DNA of 64,000 bases from Salminus brasiliensis (lineage: Eukaryota; Chordata; Actinopteri; Characiformes; Bryconidae). Positions 61,304 through 64,000 of this stretch are shown piece by piece. Where the stretch lies: positions 37,121,842 through 37,185,841 of the forward strand of contig NC_132880.1 in NCBI RefSeq assembly GCF_030463535.1. The letters are read 5' to 3'. The notes beneath the pieces were generated by a model. It ran no database searches. It saw only the letters and a list, made by a program, of their open reading frames with translations, and was not told the DNA's origin. The first letter of the stretch is position 1. Every line of letters starts with the position of its first letter. A program made the translations under genes and the position numbers.

Positions 61304-61498
61304 TGGGGAGAACAAGTATTTGATACACTGCTGATTTTTCAGGTTTTCCCACTTGCAAAGCATGTAGAAGACTGTAATTTTTATCATAGGTACTCTTCAA
61401 CTGTGAGTGATGGAATCTAAAACAAAAATCCAGAAAAATACATTGTATGATTTTTAAATAATTAATTTCCATTTTATTGTGGGAAATAAGTATTTGAT
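61301..61498 (+). repeat. Left terminal inverted repeat of the Tc1 element
   Basis: Exact reverse complement of 62709-62906 by base-by-base reading. Sequence diverges immediately inside (CATCTATC versus ACACCAG). Confidence 0.93.
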
Positions 61499-61668
61499 CA
61501 TCTATCAACCAGTAAGAATTTTGGCTCTCACAGACATGTTACTTCTTCTTTAAGAAGCCCTCCTGTTCTCCACTCATTACCTGTATTAACTGCACCTGTT
61601 TGAACTCGTTACCTGTATAAAAGACACCTGTCCACACACTCAATCAGTCAGACTCCAGCATCTCCACA

Positions 61669-62691
61669 ATGCCCAAGACCAGAGAGCTTTGTAAGGACAT
61701 CAGGGATAAAATTGTAGACCTGCACAAGGCTGGGATGGGCTACAGGACAATAGGCAAGCAGCTTGGTGAGAAGGCAACAACTGTTGGTGCAATTATTAGA
61801 AAATGGAAGAAATGCAAAATAACGGATAATCTCCCTCGGTCTGGGGCGCCATGCAAGATCTCACCTCGTGGAGCATCAATGATCTTGAGGAAGGTGAGGA
61901 ATGAGCCCAGAATTACACGGCAGGACCTGGTCAATGACCTGAATAGAGCTGGGACCACAGTCTCAAAGAAAACAATCAGTAACACTCTACGCCGTCAAGG
62001 ATTAAAATCCTGCAGTGCACGCAAGGTGCCCTTCCTCAAGCCAACGCATGTCAAAGCCCGTCTGAAGTTTGCAAATGACCATCTGAATGATCCAGAGGAG
62101 GAATGGGAGAAGGTCATGTGGTCTGATGAGACAAAAATAGGACTTTTTGGTTTAAACTCCACTCGTCATGTTTGGAGGAAGAAGAATGATGAGTACAACC
62201 CCAAGAACACCATCCCAACCGTGAAGCATGGCGGTGGAAACATCATTCTTTGGGGATGCTTTTCTGCAAAGGGGAGAGGACGACTGCACCATATTGTGGG
62301 AAGGATGGATGGGGCCATGTATCGTGAGATTTTGGCCAACAACCTCCTTCCCTCAGTAAGAGCACTGAAGATGGGTCGTGGCTGGGTCTTCCAGCATGAT
62401 ATCGACCCAAAACACACAGCCAGGGCAACTAAAGAGTGGCTCCGTAGGAAACATCTTAAGGTCCTGGAGTGGCCTAGCCAGTCTCCAGACCTGAATCCAA
62501 TAGAAAATCTTTGGAGGGAGCTTAAAGTCCGTGTGGCCCAGCGACAGCCACGAAACCTGAAGGCTCTGGAGGAGATCTGTATGGAGGAGTGGGCCAAAAT
62601 CCCTGCTGCAGTGTGTGCAAACCTTGTCAAGAACTACAGGAGACGTCTCATCTCTGTAATTGCAAACAAAGGTTTCTGTACCAAATATTAA
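61669..62691 (+). CDS. Tc1-like transposase, full length
   Basis: 340 residues, the normal length. Residues 1-110 form the bipartite paired-like DNA-binding domain (helix-turn-helix [20 protein letters not shown], then the second with [15 protein letters not shown]), joined by the linker RSGAPCK, which lacks the usual GRP motif. The catalytic domain has D153 (WSDET), the glycine-rich box [19 protein letters not shown] (187-205), D244 (FQHDIDPKH) and E279 ([11 protein letters not shown]), with exact DD34E spacing. It catalyses cut-and-paste excision and integration at TA. One oddity is DIDPKH where most relatives have DNDPKH. The start Met follows a 170-bp leader after the left repeat. The frame is intact, so activity is plausible but untested. 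Confidence 0.95.
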   Translation: MPKTRELCKDIRDKIVDLHKAGMGYRTIGKQLGEKATTVGAIIRKWKKCKITDNLPRSGAPCKISPRGASMILRKVRNEPRITRQDLVNDLNRAGTTVSKKTISNTLRRQGLKSCSARKVPFLKPTHVKARLKFANDHLNDPEEEWEKVMWSDETKIGLFGLNSTRHVWRKKNDEYNPKNTIPTVKHGGGNIILWGCFSAKGRGRLHHIVGRMDGAMYREILANNLLPSVRALKMGRGWVFQHDIDPKHTARATKEWLRRKHLKVLEWPSQSPDLNPIENLWRELKVRVAQRQPRNLKALEEICMEEWAKIPAAVCANLVKNYRRRLISVIANKGFCTKY

Positions 62692-62708
62692 GTTTCTTTT
62701 TCTGGTGT

Positions 62709-62903
62709 ATCAAATACTTATTTCCCACAATAAAATGGAAATTAATTATTTAAAAATCATACAATGTATTTTTCTGGATTTTTGTTTTAGATTCCATCAC
62801 TCACAGTTGAAGAGTACCTATGATAAAAATTACAGTCTTCTACATGCTTTGCAAGTGGGAAAACCTGAAAAATCAGCAGTGTATCAAATACTTGTTCTCC
62901 CCA

Positions 62904-62906
<3 letters not shown>
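62709..62906 (-). repeat. Right terminal inverted repeat of the Tc1 element
   Basis: Partner of 61301-61498. It begins 18 bases after the transposase stop codon. Confidence 0.93.

Positions 62907-62952
<46 letters not shown>
62907..62952. repeat. (TA)n, right of the Tc1 element
   Basis: Continues the tract seen at 61265-61300, split by the insertion. Confidence 0.95.
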
Positions 62953-62955
<3 letters not shown>

Positions 62956-64000
62956 CAAGTGTAAATCAATGCATTTAGACACTATAAAGTTCCATTTTTT
63001 TATCAGTGCATCTGGTACTTCTGCCTGTCTAATGATATCTCAAATTTCTGTTCTGTAATATTGGATTTTTGTCATGTGTATTACATTAGCATGATGGAAA
63101 GTCATCCATTTAGCTTTATCTGAGTGTTTAATAGAGACTCCAGCACTGACACATACACCCTTCCACTGTGCACCTATGTCCACTACACACACACATTTCT
63201 ACCACTGTTGAGATGTTAAAAGGTCTTTGTTATAAGCTCTTGCTTTGTTTCAGCCTTGTACTCGTTTTCCACCCACAGCCTTGCTGTCCTCTCAGGTCTT
63301 CATCAGTGAGCATTTAGCATGGCTGACATGTGTTTGTGAAGCATTAACATGCCACTCTGCCTGGGATATAGAGAGAGGGCAAATACGAGAGGCGGTGGGG
63401 GTGGAGGTGTTGGAATAGAGAGTAGTAGATCAGACCCAGACACTCTCAGGCATTTTGGTGTTGGTATGCTGGTCAGCTCAGCTGGCCTTCACCAACTCCA
63501 TATCTGTCAGTATTTTCTCCCTCTTTCACCCATGTTTCTTTTTTTTCTTGTATGAATATTTTCACCTTGTGCTGTCAGTGTTGCGTAAAGGAGATGTGAT
63601 GTGTGTGTTAATCAATCCCTGACACAAAGCTCTAGAACTTGAGGAAAACAACTTGATGGTTGCTTTGGAAACACCTGTTGAGTAAAATAATGAAGGCTCC
63701 AATGTAGTAAAGGCCTCAAAGTAATGACCATTCAAAAGACACTGTGGGGCCGTTGGCTCCACTGGTTCATCTTATGAATTTCACACTGACTAAAATGCTA
63801 TCCTACTATTGATTAAGATTATTTTTTTTTGGCCTTTACAACCAAAAGACACTCTAAGGCCATCTGCCCACACAATAACTTTAGAAATGATGTTCTGACA
63901 AAAATGGTGTCTGGCTATTGATTTCCTTTTTTTATTTATCAGTAGCTGACTATCGTAAAGCAATATTAACACCTGCACAACACCAGCATCCCTACATAGC
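62953..64000. other. Intergenic DNA to the window edge
   Basis: No coding, RNA or repeat feature recognised. Confidence 0.4.

Larger units (their letters stand above)
61301..62906 (+). mobile_element. Structurally complete Tc1 transposon
   Basis: 1606 bp from CAGTGGGGAGAACAAG to its inverted copy. The terminal inverted repeats are 198 bp each and I find no mismatch between them. Within each repeat AAGTATTTGAT occurs twice (61314-61324 and 61488-61498 on the left), the IR/DR layout with an outer and an inner transposase-binding site. The single transposase frame between them is unbroken. It sits within a TA microsatellite, so the TA target duplication cannot be told from the tract. Identical ends and an open frame imply recent movement. 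Confidence 0.95.

Noticed and set aside
61740-62630. Antisense frames of 81 and 154 residues
   Set aside because: Shadows of the Tc1 transposase.
1-64000. CRISPR array, operon or bacterial system
   Set aside because: Spliced vertebrate genes and fish transposons throughout; no regularly spaced repeats.

Overview
The window is nuclear DNA of a ray-finned fish. It has intron-bearing vertebrate genes, (CA)n, (AT)n and (GA)n microsatellites, many Tc1/mariner copies, and tRNA-derived SINEs. The SINE and MITE types resemble those common in otophysan fishes such as characins and catfishes; that placement is an inference from memory.

Left part (1-22 kb) holds all recognisable host genes. The last part of gja4 (connexin 37/39.4) enters from the left edge on the + strand. 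Three genes follow on the - strand: smim12 (single coding exon), pef1 (peflin, five coding exons, the full reading frame reconstructs to 289 aa) and an intact beta-class connexin most like GJB3/GJB4 (266 aa). GJA4, GJB3 and SMIM12 are also neighbours in human 1p34.3, so this is the conserved alpha/beta connexin cluster. Here pef1 sits inside it, whereas human PEF1 lies elsewhere on the same chromosome arm. The two connexins form gap-junction channels. Peflin is a cytosolic penta-EF-hand Ca2+ sensor, and Smim12 is a small single-pass membrane protein.

Right part (22-64 kb) shows no host exon that I can defend. It is a repeat-rich gene desert. It contains a potentially intact Tc1 element with perfect 198-bp terminal inverted repeats (61301-62906), a frameshifted Tc1/mariner element with DD37E spacing and IR/DR ends (43585-45132), several degraded Tc1 copies, internally deleted Tc1 derivatives, a hAT-like MITE with 8-bp target duplication (8527-9058, in the left part), a LINE fragment, several SINEs, a ~0.96-kb tandem duplication (55.8-57.7 kb) and a perfect 96-nt palindrome with an (AT)32 core.

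I found no clearly new biological system. The best leads are the young Tc1 element, the DD37E element, the pef1-in-connexin-cluster arrangement, a GC-AG intron in pef1, two unclassified dispersed repeat families and three perfect hairpins or palindromes.
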